NCBI RefSeq assembly: GCF_034479555.1
Contig: NZ_CP140151.1
Coordinates: 1,364,001-1,428,000 of the forward strand
Length of the DNA stretch: 64,000 nt
DNA from: Chromohalobacter canadensis
Lineage (GTDB): Bacteria > Pseudomonadota > Gammaproteobacteria > Pseudomonadales > Halomonadaceae
Reading direction: 5' to 3'
The notes under the pieces were generated by a model. It saw nothing but the letters and a program-made list of their open reading frames with translations, did not search any database and was not told the origin of the DNA. The translations under genes were made by a program, and so were the position numbers. Position 1 is the first letter of the stretch, and each line of letters starts with the position of its first letter. Of this stretch, positions 25,803-33,728 are shown one piece after another.

Positions 25803-27008
25803 TCAACGCGAGCTATCGGATACCTGAGGCGATTCGCCTCGAGTGTCGAAACGACGGTGTAGGATGTTATAGGCGACGGCACCAATCATCACCCCCCAAA
25901 AAGCCGACCCCAGTCCCAAGAAGCTAACGCCTGAAGCAGTTGCAAGAAAGGTAATTACCGAGGCCTCTAAATGATCTTTTTGGGCAGCGAAGGCACTAAT
26001 ATTACTCGTAATGGCTCCGATCAGCGCCAAGCCAGCCAGTACAGCTACGAATTCGCCTGGCAGCGAGGTAAACAACAATACGATAGTGCCAGCGAAAGTG
26101 CCGCCGATCAGATAGAAGACGCCATTGGCCACACCCGCCACATAGCGCTTGTCTGGATCTTCGTGGGCATCTTTACTGGTGCAGATTGCCGCCGTGATGG
26201 CGGCGATCACAGTGGTGATACCACCGAAGAAAGCCGTGATGAAAGAAGTCAGACTAGCGACGGTGACAATCGGCCGAGCCGGAGTATGGTAGCCAGAGGT
26301 ACGCAGTATCGCCATGCCCGGCAAGAACTGTCCGGTCAGGCTAACCAATACCAGCGGAATAGCGAGGCTCAGAGTGCTATGCCACGTCCACTCGGGGTAA
26401 ATGAACTGCGGGGAGGCCACTTCCAACGTCACGCCTTCGAGGCTCGCGCCTTCCAACGTCATAGCTAAACCAACGCCGACTAACAGTAAGACGATCAGGC
26501 AATAGCGCGGCGTGAGGCGCTTGAATACTAGGTAAGCCAGCAGCATACCGATGACCAATGCCGGCACTGCGGCCAGGGACTCGAAGACCCCTACACCAAA
26601 TTGGAATAAAATGCCGGCCATCATCGCGCTGGCGATACCCGGTGGAATCAGCTGGATGATCCGATCGAAGGATCCGGTCACACCGATCACGAAGAGCACC
26701 ATTGCCGAGGTCAAGTAAGCCCCTACCGCCTCACCCAGCGATAGCTCAGGAAATAGGCCCACCAATAACGCTGTGCCCGGCGCTGACCAGGCCGTCACCA
26801 CCGGCACCTTGAGCCAAAGACTTAGCCCAATGCTGGAGACAGCGGCACCGACCGATATCGCCCACACCCAGGAAGTCATCATGGCACTCGATATTTCAGC
26901 GCTCTCGGCGGCCTGGAAGAAGATGGCCAGTGGCCCAGAATAGGATACCAGCACCGCCACGAAGCCAGCAGTGACAGCGGGTATCGACCAATCTTTGCGT
27001 AAACTCAT
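25803..27008 (-). CDS. benE: Benzoate/proton symporter, BenE family
   Basis: This 401-residue protein has about 12 membrane segments (PF03594). SIPAVTAGFVAVLVSYSGPL, the AWSAPGTALL motif, IPPGIASAMMAGILFQFGVG and FFGGITTVIAAITAAICTS are typical of BenE. The start at 27008 gives normal family length; a frame extending to 27098 lacks a ribosome site. It lies downstream of benC-benD on the same strand, with a small ORF and 304 bp between, so it may have a separate promoter. Confidence 0.92.
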   Translation of the reverse strand: MSLRKDWSIPAVTAGFVAVLVSYSGPLAIFFQAAESAEISSAMMTSWVWAISVGAAVSSIGLSLWLKVPVVTAWSAPGTALLVGLFPELSLGEAVGAYLTSAMVLFVIGVTGSFDRIIQLIPPGIASAMMAGILFQFGVGVFESLAAVPALVIGMLLAYLVFKRLTPRYCLIVLLLVGVGLAMTLEGASLEGVTLEVASPQFIYPEWTWHSTLSLAIPLVLVSLTGQFLPGMAILRTSGYHTPARPIVTVASLTSFITAFFGGITTVIAAITAAICTSKDAHEDPDKRYVAGVANGVFYLIGGTFAGTIVLLFTSLPGEFVAVLAGLALIGAITSNISAFAAQKDHLEASVITFLATASGVSFLGLGSAFWGVMIGAVAYNILHRRFDTRGESPQVSDSSR

Positions 27009-27155
27009 GGCGTCGGTCCTTGTTTTTGGAATAAAGGGAAATCCCGGAGCTCGGCAAAGGCAAAAAGGGACCGCGCCACCCTCTCGGACGCGGGCCAAGA
27101 AAAATATCAGCCGGGTAGTTTAGGAGTCTCTAGAATGAGAAAGCTCATCTAGACG

Positions 27156-27266
27156 TCACGCCGCGGGCTCGTTGATTATCACGTTTATCTCGTCTGCAGC
27201 GGTGCCGACCCCATGGCACGTCTCGCGCTCTAGCGTTCGGGAGTCACCCTTTTCGATATGCTTCAT
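27156..27266 (-). CDS. Hypothetical 36-residue ORF between benD and benE
   Basis: I do not recognise it. The peptide starts MKHIEKGDSRTLERETCHGV and ends NVIINEPAA. GGAG lies 6 nt before the ATG. A stem-loop with arms around GTCTAGATGAG and CTCATTCTAGAGAC (27127-27158) overlaps the stop region. The rest of the 304-bp benE-benD interval is featureless. It may be a real small protein, a gene remnant, or chance. Confidence 0.3.
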   Translation of the reverse strand: MKHIEKGDSRTLERETCHGVGTAADEINVIINEPAA

Positions 27267-27312
27267 GATGTTCTCCAAAATATTGTTATATTTAAAATTG
27301 GGCCGACAAACG

Positions 27313-28098
27313 CTAGCCCTGATCACCACCCGCCACTGGCAAAACGCTACCCGTGATATAGCTGGCATCGCTTGATGCTAAGAAAAGAATCGGTGCAGCC
27401 ATTTCATCTAAAGTGCCGTAACGCCCCATCAGGCAGCTCTGCTTGGTCTGATCGATATGCGCTTGAAACCAAGCCTTTTCCTGTTCGGTCTGTGCTTCCG
27501 GCGTGCCCCGCGAGATTTTGCGCGGGGGTGCTTCGGTGCCCCCCGGTGCAGTGGCCACTACACGAATACCGTGCTCGGCGTACTCGAAGGCCAACGACGC
27601 CGTCATGGCGTTGACGCCTCCCTTGGCGGCTGAGTAAGGAATACGGTGAATGCCTCGTGTTGCCGCCGACGAGACGTTGACGATGACGCCCTCTTCTTGC
27701 TTTATCATCGCTGGCAGCACTGCGCGGCAGCACCACAATGTTGGCATTAGTGAACGCGAGATCTCGGCTTCGATCTCAGTTTCGGTAAACTCGGTGAACG
27801 GCTTGAAGTTAATCGCCCCGCCGACGTTGTTGATCAGCACGTCGACCCGCCCGAAGCGTTCATGGGCCTGGCGAAAGGCACTTTCAGCGCCTTGCCAGGT
27901 TTCAAGATCAGCTCGAATGGCAACGGCTTCCCCACCTTGGGTATTGATCGTCGCCACGACCTCATCGATCTCGTCGGCACGATCTACCACCGCCAAGTGC
28001 GCTCCTTCTTGAGCGGCCAGTTCAGCGATTCGTCGTCCGATACCTTGAGCGGCACCAGTGATGACGACCACCTTGTCGGTGAAGCGCTGCATGCTCAT
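27313..28098 (-). CDS. benD: Dihydroxycyclohexadiene carboxylate dehydrogenase
   Basis: This 261-residue short-chain dehydrogenase converts the benzoate cis-diol to catechol with CO2 release. VVITGAAQGIGRRIAELAAQ binds NAD, NNVGG is the conserved loop, and the catalytic triad is NVSSAATRG (Ser) with YSAAKGGVNAM (Tyr-x3-Lys). The C-terminal YITGSVLPVAGGDQG is family-typical. Its start overlaps the benC stop by 4 nt. Confidence 0.94.
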   Translation of the reverse strand: MSMQRFTDKVVVITGAAQGIGRRIAELAAQEGAHLAVVDRADEIDEVVATINTQGGEAVAIRADLETWQGAESAFRQAHERFGRVDVLINNVGGAINFKPFTEFTETEIEAEISRSLMPTLWCCRAVLPAMIKQEEGVIVNVSSAATRGIHRIPYSAAKGGVNAMTASLAFEYAEHGIRVVATAPGGTEAPPRKISRGTPEAQTEQEKAWFQAHIDQTKQSCLMGRYGTLDEMAAPILFLASSDASYITGSVLPVAGGDQG

Positions 28099-29123
28099 GC
28101 GGCCTCCTCAGAGGTCTGATTGGGCGTGAATTTCTCGTAGTAGAAACTCGCCGGCATAATGTCCTGCTCGCGGAAATGCTTGAGCACGGCATCGACCATC
28201 GGCGGCGGCCCACACAGGTAGACGTCCACGTTACCGTCGTGAAGTATCTCGGCGTCCATGTGATGCGTTACGTAGCCCTTGTGCGGGTGCTCGCTAGCCT
28301 CGTCGGCCACCACCGTGGTGTAACTGAAATGGGGCAGTTGCTGGACATAGGCGTCGAGCTCATCGAGTTTGACGAGATGATCGTCACGGCTGACGCCGTA
28401 GATCATATGGACCGGTTGGTCGCAGCCCTTCTCTTCCAGCACTTTGAGCATGGAAAGCAATGGTGCCAAGCCCGTGCCACCGGCCAACATCAGCACAGGG
28501 CGCTTCACGTCACGTAGGTAAAAGCTACCCAACGGCCCCGTCAGGGTTAGAGGGTCACCGGACTGAGCCGTACGGGTAAGATAACCGCTCATCAAGCCAT
28601 CCGGGACATTGCGGATCAGGAAAGATACCCGTTTGTCACCGGGACACGAGCTAAACGAGTAGGAACGCGTTTCCTCGCTACCCGGTACCTGAATATTGAT
28701 GTACTGGCCGGGTAGAAAGGCCAGTTCAGCGTCTTCGTCCATGTCGATCATCAATTCGATACTATCTTCGGAGAGCGACTCGACGCAGGCCATCTGCCCA
28801 GTGATCTCACCTACCTGAGTCTTGCAAAGGGTCGAGGCCACCGGCACTTGGATGACGCAATCCGAAGACGGCACCATCTGACAGGTCAGCACCTTGCCCT
28901 CAGCTTCTTCCTCTTCGGAAAGGGCCTCCTCCAGATAGTCGTCACCCATGTCGAAAGCGCCTTGCTCGCAATGGCCCTTGCAGGTCCCGCAGACGCCGTC
29001 GGAGCAATCCATCGGTAGATTGATCTTTTGGCGGTACGCAGCGTCGAGCACCGTCTCTTCTGCCTTGCAGGTAATGAACCGGGAGACGCCGTCCTCGAAA
29101 TTAAGCGCAATGGTGTAGCTCAT
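28095..29123 (-). CDS. benC: Benzoate 1,2-dioxygenase electron-transfer component (reductase)
   Basis: The 342-residue protein has an N-terminal plant-type 2Fe-2S ferredoxin domain (CSDGVCGTCKG plus a downstream Cys in LTCQM), an FAD domain (RSYSFSSCPG) and an NAD domain (MLAGGTGLAPLLSML, VYLCGPPPMV). It passes electrons from NADH to the BenAB oxygenase. A GGGAGGAG site precedes the ATG. It normally follows benA and benB, but here only a truncated benB remnant lies directly upstream while intact benAB are 7 kb away on the same strand. Confidence 0.95.
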   Translation of the reverse strand: MSYTIALNFEDGVSRFITCKAEETVLDAAYRQKINLPMDCSDGVCGTCKGHCEQGAFDMGDDYLEEALSEEEEAEGKVLTCQMVPSSDCVIQVPVASTLCKTQVGEITGQMACVESLSEDSIELMIDMDEDAELAFLPGQYINIQVPGSEETRSYSFSSCPGDKRVSFLIRNVPDGLMSGYLTRTAQSGDPLTLTGPLGSFYLRDVKRPVLMLAGGTGLAPLLSMLKVLEEKGCDQPVHMIYGVSRDDHLVKLDELDAYVQQLPHFSYTTVVADEASEHPHKGYVTHHMDAEILHDGNVDVYLCGPPPMVDAVLKHFREQDIMPASFYYEKFTPNQTSEEAA

Positions 29124-29151
29124 GGTCGTTCTCCTCCCACCGGGTCGGTAC

Positions 29152-29535
29152 TCAGACGTGATAGACGTCGATGACCTGGTGGATGTAATCGTTGTTGAGG
29201 ATCACCGTCTTCCGCTCGATCAGCGGGGCATCCCCGGACACGTCCAATGTGTAGAAAGACGTGCCGAAATAAGCGTTGGTCTGCTGGTAACGATGACTCA
29301 ATGTGTGCCAGTTGAAGCGCAGTTCCACCTTGTCACCCTCCTGACTAAGTACCTCCAGGCTGGAGATCTGGTGGGTGGTGCGCGGCTCGGGAAGGCTGGT
29401 CGCCCCGGAGCGCTCGGTCTTGATTCGATAGACACAGTCTTGCAATCCCTCACAGCTGGGATAACAAATCAGCGAAATATCGGTTTGCGGATCATGGGAT
29501 CGCTGGTTGTCCTCCCAAACCGGTATCCATCCGCG
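29152..29535 (-). pseudogene. benB: Truncated second copy of benB (C-terminal part only)
   Basis: From the stop codon back to about 29440 this copy is nearly identical to intact benB at 35945 (about 95% at DNA level by eye; one amino-acid change in the last 88 residues). Upstream of that, about 35 more residues align in frame (WIPVWEDNQRSHDPQ against WMPAWDDDDRLTQDPQ) at only about half identity. Then homology stops and the frame runs out of step into a catB fragment. No start codon, N-terminus or benA is present. It cannot make a whole beta subunit; a fragment from an internal ATG near 29445 is possible but probably useless. Confidence 0.9.
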
Positions 29536-29558
29536 CGAAGTCCAGCGCGCCAGCCTCG

Positions 29559-29624
29559 TATGTGCGGCTGAGTCATCGGTAGATCGACGAGTTTAGTTTC
29601 AATATATTCAATGACAACGGACAT
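29559..29624 (-). pseudogene. catB: 5' fragment of a second catB copy
   Basis: Starting at ATG 29624 the frame reads MSVVIEYIETKLVDLPMTQP then HI, matching the first 22 codons of intact catB (MPVVIEHIETQLVDLP). Homology then ends at the junction with the benB remnant, in a different frame. The fused frame stops after 51 codons. This shows that everything from catB codon ~22 to mid benB was deleted in this copy. Confidence 0.85.
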
Positions 29625-29709
29625 GAGGCCTCCATCAAGGATGTTTCGTATTTCTCCTAAGTCTTACTTTTTGTCCTCACCCTCACCAATATTGTTTGAG
29701 TGGCCATCC

Positions 29710-29724
29710 ATACCTAGGAGGTAT
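29710..29724. promoter_or_regulatory. Conserved ATAC-N7-GTAT site in the duplicated catB-catR control region
   Basis: ATACCTAGGAGGTAT matches the intact site at 40468-40482 except one base in the spacer. The BenM/CatM consensus is ATAC-N7-GTAT (established for Acinetobacter). A 22-bp stretch just upstream (TCACCAATATTGTTTGAGTG and two more bases, from 29687) is identical to the intact copy. The control region is far better kept than the genes around it. Confidence 0.65.
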
Positions 29725-29725
29725 C

Positions 29726-30079
29726 ATGAAGCCACGACATTTCCACTACTCCTATGCTTTCACCGAGGAACTCAGCCTCACCAAAGCAGTGCATGATTAA
29801 TCAAATTTTTATTATAAAAATCAATCATTTATAATAAATTCAGGGCAGCTACTTATCCGTCAACTACGTGGCTTAAGTCTGTCACCGGCCGGCCACTGCT
29901 TGCATCAGCACTCCCTGCAGACACTTGAGAAGTTAGATACGACCATCCATGGCACAAAGCGCATGGTACGCAGCACGCGCGAGTTGTTCGGAGTTGGCTT
30001 CGTGCCCTCCGCGTTTTATGGGCAACTCCCCACACTCATACGGCTACTTAGACAAAATGATGACATTGAACTGCAGTGA
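29726..30079 (+). pseudogene. catR: Decayed second copy of catR
   Basis: The ATG follows a perfect AGGAGG. Codons 1-23 resemble CatR (FTEELSLTKA against VAEELNLTKA) and end at a stop. About 50 bp of AT-rich sequence with an ATTTTTAT/ATAAAAAT inverted repeat replaces the helix-turn-helix codons. From 29843 about 78 codons align in frame (RGLSLSPAG, LEKLDTTIH, MVRSTRELFGVGFVPSAFYG) before a stop at 30077. The DNA-binding helix is gone and the protein is dead. Confidence 0.88.
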
Positions 30080-30149
30080 CCCGATTGGAGTGGGCACTCA
30101 GTCGCCAGTGCTCAGGGCTATGTCCTCAACCTGTAGCGGCATAGTGAAC

Positions 30150-30258
30150 CTATCCGCCGGCCGGACCTGCTGGCCGATCTCTTCTGGCATCGGTGCTTTC
30201 ATCAAAATACCGTAACCGATGGCTACGTGATCTGCTCTTCGAGGTGTTTGCAAAGTAG
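30150..30258 (+). pseudogene. C-terminal fragment of a NahR-like LysR gene
   Basis: LFWHRCFHQNTVT followed after a one-base frame change by WLRDLLFEVFAK and a stop matches the tail of the NahR-like regulator (LFWHRRFHQDAGNQWLRRL...). The ~70 bp separating it from the catR remnant have no clear homology. It is the end of a different LysR gene joined to the decayed catR. Confidence 0.55.
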
Positions 30259-30316
30259 GATTACGGCATGTAGTGCCAATCAAACGGCACTACAAACCAC
30301 GAGAATGTGACCGGAG

Positions 30317-30724
30317 CTATTGCGGTTTTGCCCAGGCCGCTCGGCTGCTGTGGACGGCGCTCTTATGAGTGATTTTCCAAGTGCCGTCCAATTTGAGTAG
30401 GGTTAGCACATCCACCCAAGAGTCCGCCAAATCTTCCATGTTGTCGAAGCCGAGCAGAACGCTAGCGACTTCGCCGGCTTGAGTCACTTGGATAACGCGC
30501 CCCTTGACCGGCCTGTGGCTGGCCGCCCAGCGCTCAAAGCGGCCGCTGATCAAATCTTTGCTAAGAACGCCATCTGCGGCAATAGCAAGAATCCAGGCAT
30601 CCTCGTGAAAGGCCTCCTTAAGCTTGTCTATTCCCCCTTGAAAACCTTCGACATACAGTTGTACCACACTCACGATCTCATCATATTCAGGCGTCTGATC
30701 GATAGATTTAATGGAGTTTTCCAT
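30317..30724 (-). CDS. NTF2-like protein, putative lumazine-binding (Lumazine_bd_2) family
   Basis: The 135-residue protein is a single NTF2-like cone domain: YVEGFQGGIDKLKEAFHEDA, ISGRFERWAA, a central VTQAGEVASVLLGF strand and WVDVLTLLKLDGTWKITHKS. AAGGA lies 6 nt before the ATG, and the frame is intact although it sits between gene remnants. Family members are found near aromatic and xenobiotic genes but have no single role. Transcription would run from the ABC importer side, across the IS remnant. Confidence 0.65.
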   Translation of the reverse strand: MENSIKSIDQTPEYDEIVSVVQLYVEGFQGGIDKLKEAFHEDAWILAIAADGVLSKDLISGRFERWAASHRPVKGRVIQVTQAGEVASVLLGFDNMEDLADSWVDVLTLLKLDGTWKITHKSAVHSSRAAWAKPQ

Positions 30725-30781
30725 GCTATATCCTTCTGTTCTTGATTTGGGAAATTCAGACTGACTTGAATTCAGAACTCA

Positions 30782-30976
30782 AGCCATAACTGCGGTATCC
30801 AGAGCTCCTGAGTATTCTCCCAAGAACCCCCATCCCGGTGCCTGATAACCGAATCGGTTCCTGGGATGGTTATCCGGCTGCTTAATACCCCCTCTCAACT
30901 CGTCGCCCGCCACCTGCCGAGAGTCATCTCCTTTGGATAGCCGGAACAGACCATTCGTATTTTCATTGGTCCCGCT
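30782..30976 (-). mobile_element. IS30-family transposase remnant (C-terminal part)
   Basis: The minus-strand frame contains SGTNENTNGLF, the hallmark GTNENTNG of IS30-family DDE transposases. GDDSRQVAGDELRG and HPRNRFGYQAPGWGFLGE follow, decayed from the usual NNRPRKRLGYxTPxEVF. About 65 residues remain; the catalytic core and start are missing and no terminal inverted repeats were found. The 188 bp from here to the ABC operon (30977-31164) hold nothing I recognise. The element marks a probable recombination point next to the split ben operon. Confidence 0.75.
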
Positions 30977-31164
30977 TTTAGTCGTAGCAGTAGGGATCGC
31001 AATGTTGGGTGCGTGTTGTAAGTATTTTAGAATTTTCACACATACCCCAAAGGCGGCGCTTTTTTGTTCAACCCCCTTGCCATACACCACTCACTATCCA
31101 GGAATAAGGAGGTATCAACCAGTTGGTGTGCAGTCGCATAAAGCGTCTATCTATCCATTATCCC

Positions 31165-31896
31165 TCAGGCGACACCGAGGTGGGTCTCAAGGATCGCGGG
31201 ATCGTCCTTCAGGCCTTTGGAACCGCCGCTATAGATTACCTCGCCCTTGACCAGCAATATGTGCTTCTCGGCCACTTCCAGCAGGTTGTCAATATTTTTG
31301 TCGACAATGATGGCGGCGATACCCGAAGCCTTGATCTCGTGGATAATCTTCCACACCTCGTCACGAATCAACGGAGCCAGACCCTCGGTAGCCTCGTCGA
31401 GGATGACCATATCGGGATTGGTAGTCAGCGCACGCCCGATCGACAGCATCTGCTGCTCGCCCCCCGATAGGAAAGAGCCATCATGATTAATTCGCTGTCC
31501 GAGCCGTGGAAAAGTGTCCAGCACGCGCTCCAGCGTCCAGGGTGACTCGCCCCTGTCGTTAGGCCGAGCGGCCATGATGAGATGCTCACGCACGCTTATG
31601 CCCGGGAAGATGCCACGCCCTTCCGGCACATAACCGATGCCCTGGCGGATCAATTGCCAGGGGCGGTGCTTCGCCGCCGGCACGCCCTTGATGCGCACCT
31701 CCCCGTAGCGCGGTGGCACGAAGCCTAGGATCGACCTCAGCGTGGTGGTCTTACCCATGCCATTACGCCCCAGTAGGCTCAGCGTCTCTCCAGGCATAAG
31801 AGTAAGATCGACACCGTGCAGTACATGGCTTTCGCCATAATAGGTGTGAAGGTTGCAGGCATCGATCAGTGGGATAATCTGTTGCTGTGCCGTCAT
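31165..31896 (-). CDS. Branched-chain-type ABC transporter ATPase, LivF family
   Basis: This 243-residue ATPase has Walker A LLGRNGMGKTTTLRS, signature FLSGGEQQMLSIGRAL and Walker B MVILDEATEGLAP, with Q-loop RQGIGYVPEGRGIFP. LivF-type subunits pair with LivG. Its start overlaps the LivG-type stop as ATGA. It is the last gene of a five-gene importer operon that interrupts the ben genes, so an aromatic acid such as benzoate is a plausible cargo (inference). Confidence 0.93.
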   Translation of the reverse strand: MTAQQQIIPLIDACNLHTYYGESHVLHGVDLTLMPGETLSLLGRNGMGKTTTLRSILGFVPPRYGEVRIKGVPAAKHRPWQLIRQGIGYVPEGRGIFPGISVREHLIMAARPNDRGESPWTLERVLDTFPRLGQRINHDGSFLSGGEQQMLSIGRALTTNPDMVILDEATEGLAPLIRDEVWKIIHEIKASGIAAIIVDKNIDNLLEVAEKHILLVKGEVIYSGGSKGLKDDPAILETHLGVA

Positions 31897-32660
31897 GCCG
31901 TCGCCTCCTCGTGGTGGCGCCCGAGATAGACGTCACGTACCTTCTCGCTGGTACGGATCTGATCGGTGGTCCCGCTCTCCAGTACACAGCCGTCCACCAT
32001 CACAGTAATGCGGTCGGCAAGACAGAAGACACTGTCCATGTCGTGCTCAATAAGTACCAGAGTGTAGCGGTCGGTAAGGCTCTTGAGCAGTTCTGTGACC
32101 TGCCAGGTTTCCTCGCGGCCCATGCCGGCCATGGGTTCGTCGAGTAGCATCAGGGTGGGCGCTGTAGCCAGCACCATGGCGATTTGCAGCTGACGCTGCT
32201 CGCCGTAACTCATGTCGGCGGCCGGGGTATAAGCGCGGTGAACCAGATGACAGGTCTCGAGCACCTCAAGGGCCCGCTCGCTGACCTTGCGTGCCCGTTG
32301 GCGGGAACGCCAGCTGCCGAACACGCCTCCCATGTGGATGCGAGATGCCAGCTCACAGTTCTGCAGGCAGTTGAGGCGAGGGAAGATATTGGTCTTCTGA
32401 TGGCTGCGACCGATACCCATGCGGGCGATCTGGCGCACGCTCTTGCCCTGGATCGGCTTACCGTGAAAGAGTACCTGGCCCTCTGAGGGCGGGATCTCTC
32501 CCGACAAAAGGTTGATTAAGGTACTCTTTCCGGCTCCATTGGGCCCGAGAATGGCGTGGATCTCACCTGGCCTGACATCGAAGTCAACGTCACTGACCGC
32601 TACCAGACCGCCGAAGCGACGGATCAGCCCGTGAGTGGCCAGAATCGGTTCATTGCTCAT
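31893..32660 (-). CDS. Branched-chain-type ABC transporter ATPase, LivG family
   Basis: This 255-residue ATPase has Walker A LGPNGAGKSTLINLL, Q-loop MGIGRSHQKTNIFP, signature MSYGEQRQLQIAMVLA and Walker B LMLLDEPMAGM. The signature begins MSYGEQ rather than LSGGEQ, a common LivG variant. A GAGGGG site precedes the ATG. It lies 3 bp after the LivM-type permease gene and is translationally coupled to the LivF-type ATPase. Confidence 0.93.
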   Translation of the reverse strand: MSNEPILATHGLIRRFGGLVAVSDVDFDVRPGEIHAILGPNGAGKSTLINLLSGEIPPSEGQVLFHGKPIQGKSVRQIARMGIGRSHQKTNIFPRLNCLQNCELASRIHMGGVFGSWRSRQRARKVSERALEVLETCHLVHRAYTPAADMSYGEQRQLQIAMVLATAPTLMLLDEPMAGMGREETWQVTELLKSLTDRYTLVLIEHDMDSVFCLADRITVMVDGCVLESGTTDQIRTSEKVRDVYLGRHHEEATA

Positions 32661-32663
32661 GGC

Positions 32664-33716
32664 TTACCCCTCATTGTGCTGAATGCTGTTGGGCGGAATG
32701 ACTGATTCTGCGGCCTGCTCCTTTGCGACCGGCGTTTTCTTGCGGTTCCAAGGCGGGGCAATAATCAGCCCGGCAATACCTCGGGGCAGCACCAACACGG
32801 AGGCTATGATGGTAAGGCCCATCAGAATCGGCCAGTGCACGGTCAGGTGTTCGTAAACGTATAGCAGGATCTCGTAGGCGAAGGCGCCGAGGATTGGGCC
32901 GAAGATGGTACCTATGCCGCCAAGAATCAACATCATCAGCACCTCACCAGAGGTGTGCCAGCCGAGCTGTACAGGGTTGGCGAAGCCATACTGCATAGCA
33001 GCCAGCATACCGGCAATGGCGGCGAGGACCCCGGCGATCACAAAGGCTACCAGCTTGTAGCCACTGGTTGCATAGCCAAGCGCCTGCATGCGGTGCTCGT
33101 TGTCATGGATGCCGTCAAGCACCTGGCCGAAGTAAGAACGAGTCAGCCAGCGCATGAACAGGTAGCCGACAATTAACAATCCCAAGCAGAAGTAGAAGAA
33201 CGTCTGCGGATTACTCAGATCCAGCAGTGTCGTTTCGCCGAATGTGACGCTCGGGCGAAACATGATGAAGAGGCCGTCCGTACCACCAGCGAATTGCGAA
33301 GTGCTTATCAGATAGAAGAACATTTGGCCGAAGGCCAGGGTGGACATGATGAAGAAAATGCCCTTGGTCCGGATCACCAGCAGGCCGACCACGAATGCCG
33401 TTATCGCCGCGACAGCAATGACCAATGGCAACATCCACCATAGGGAGGCGGCACTATATTCAGGGCTAGCCAAGGCCAGTGTGTAGGCACCGACCCCAAA
33501 GAACAGAGCATGCCCCAAACTGACTAGCCCGACGATACCCACCAGCAGGTCCAAGCTCATGGTGAATAATGCTAGGATCACCATCAGTGTAAGCTTCTCC
33601 TGAATGAAATCTACCTGATCGCCGAAAACAGCCGGGCCCCACAGGGGGAATACGGCTACGCAGAGCGTCAATGCCAGCATGATGATAGCGACGCGTCTCG
33701 GATAACGATGCAGCAT
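32664..33716 (-). CDS. Branched-chain-type ABC transporter permease, LivM family
   Basis: The 350-residue permease has about 10 hydrophobic segments (PF02653). SLDLLVGIVGLVSLGHALFFGVGAY is the conserved loop (here described as VGLVSLGHA...GVGAY), with IHDNEHRMQALGY as the ATPase-contact loop and MLILGGIGTIFGPILGAF. A GAGGAGG site precedes the start. The C-terminal 30 residues are hydrophilic and alanine-rich. Confidence 0.92.
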   Translation of the reverse strand: MLHRYPRRVAIIMLALTLCVAVFPLWGPAVFGDQVDFIQEKLTLMVILALFTMSLDLLVGIVGLVSLGHALFFGVGAYTLALASPEYSAASLWWMLPLVIAVAAITAFVVGLLVIRTKGIFFIMSTLAFGQMFFYLISTSQFAGGTDGLFIMFRPSVTFGETTLLDLSNPQTFFYFCLGLLIVGYLFMRWLTRSYFGQVLDGIHDNEHRMQALGYATSGYKLVAFVIAGVLAAIAGMLAAMQYGFANPVQLGWHTSGEVLMMLILGGIGTIFGPILGAFAYEILLYVYEHLTVHWPILMGLTIIASVLVLPRGIAGLIIAPPWNRKKTPVAKEQAAESVIPPNSIQHNEG

Positions 33717-33728
33717 GTCTGCGCCTCC

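Noticed and set aside
29152..29445. 97-codon frame as an intact small benB
   Set aside because: It starts at an internal Met with no ribosome site and lacks about 65 N-terminal residues found in the full copy.
30779..31090. 103-codon hypothetical protein
   Set aside because: Its second half is a decayed IS30-family transposase end and its first half has no recognisable content, so it is treated as a remnant.
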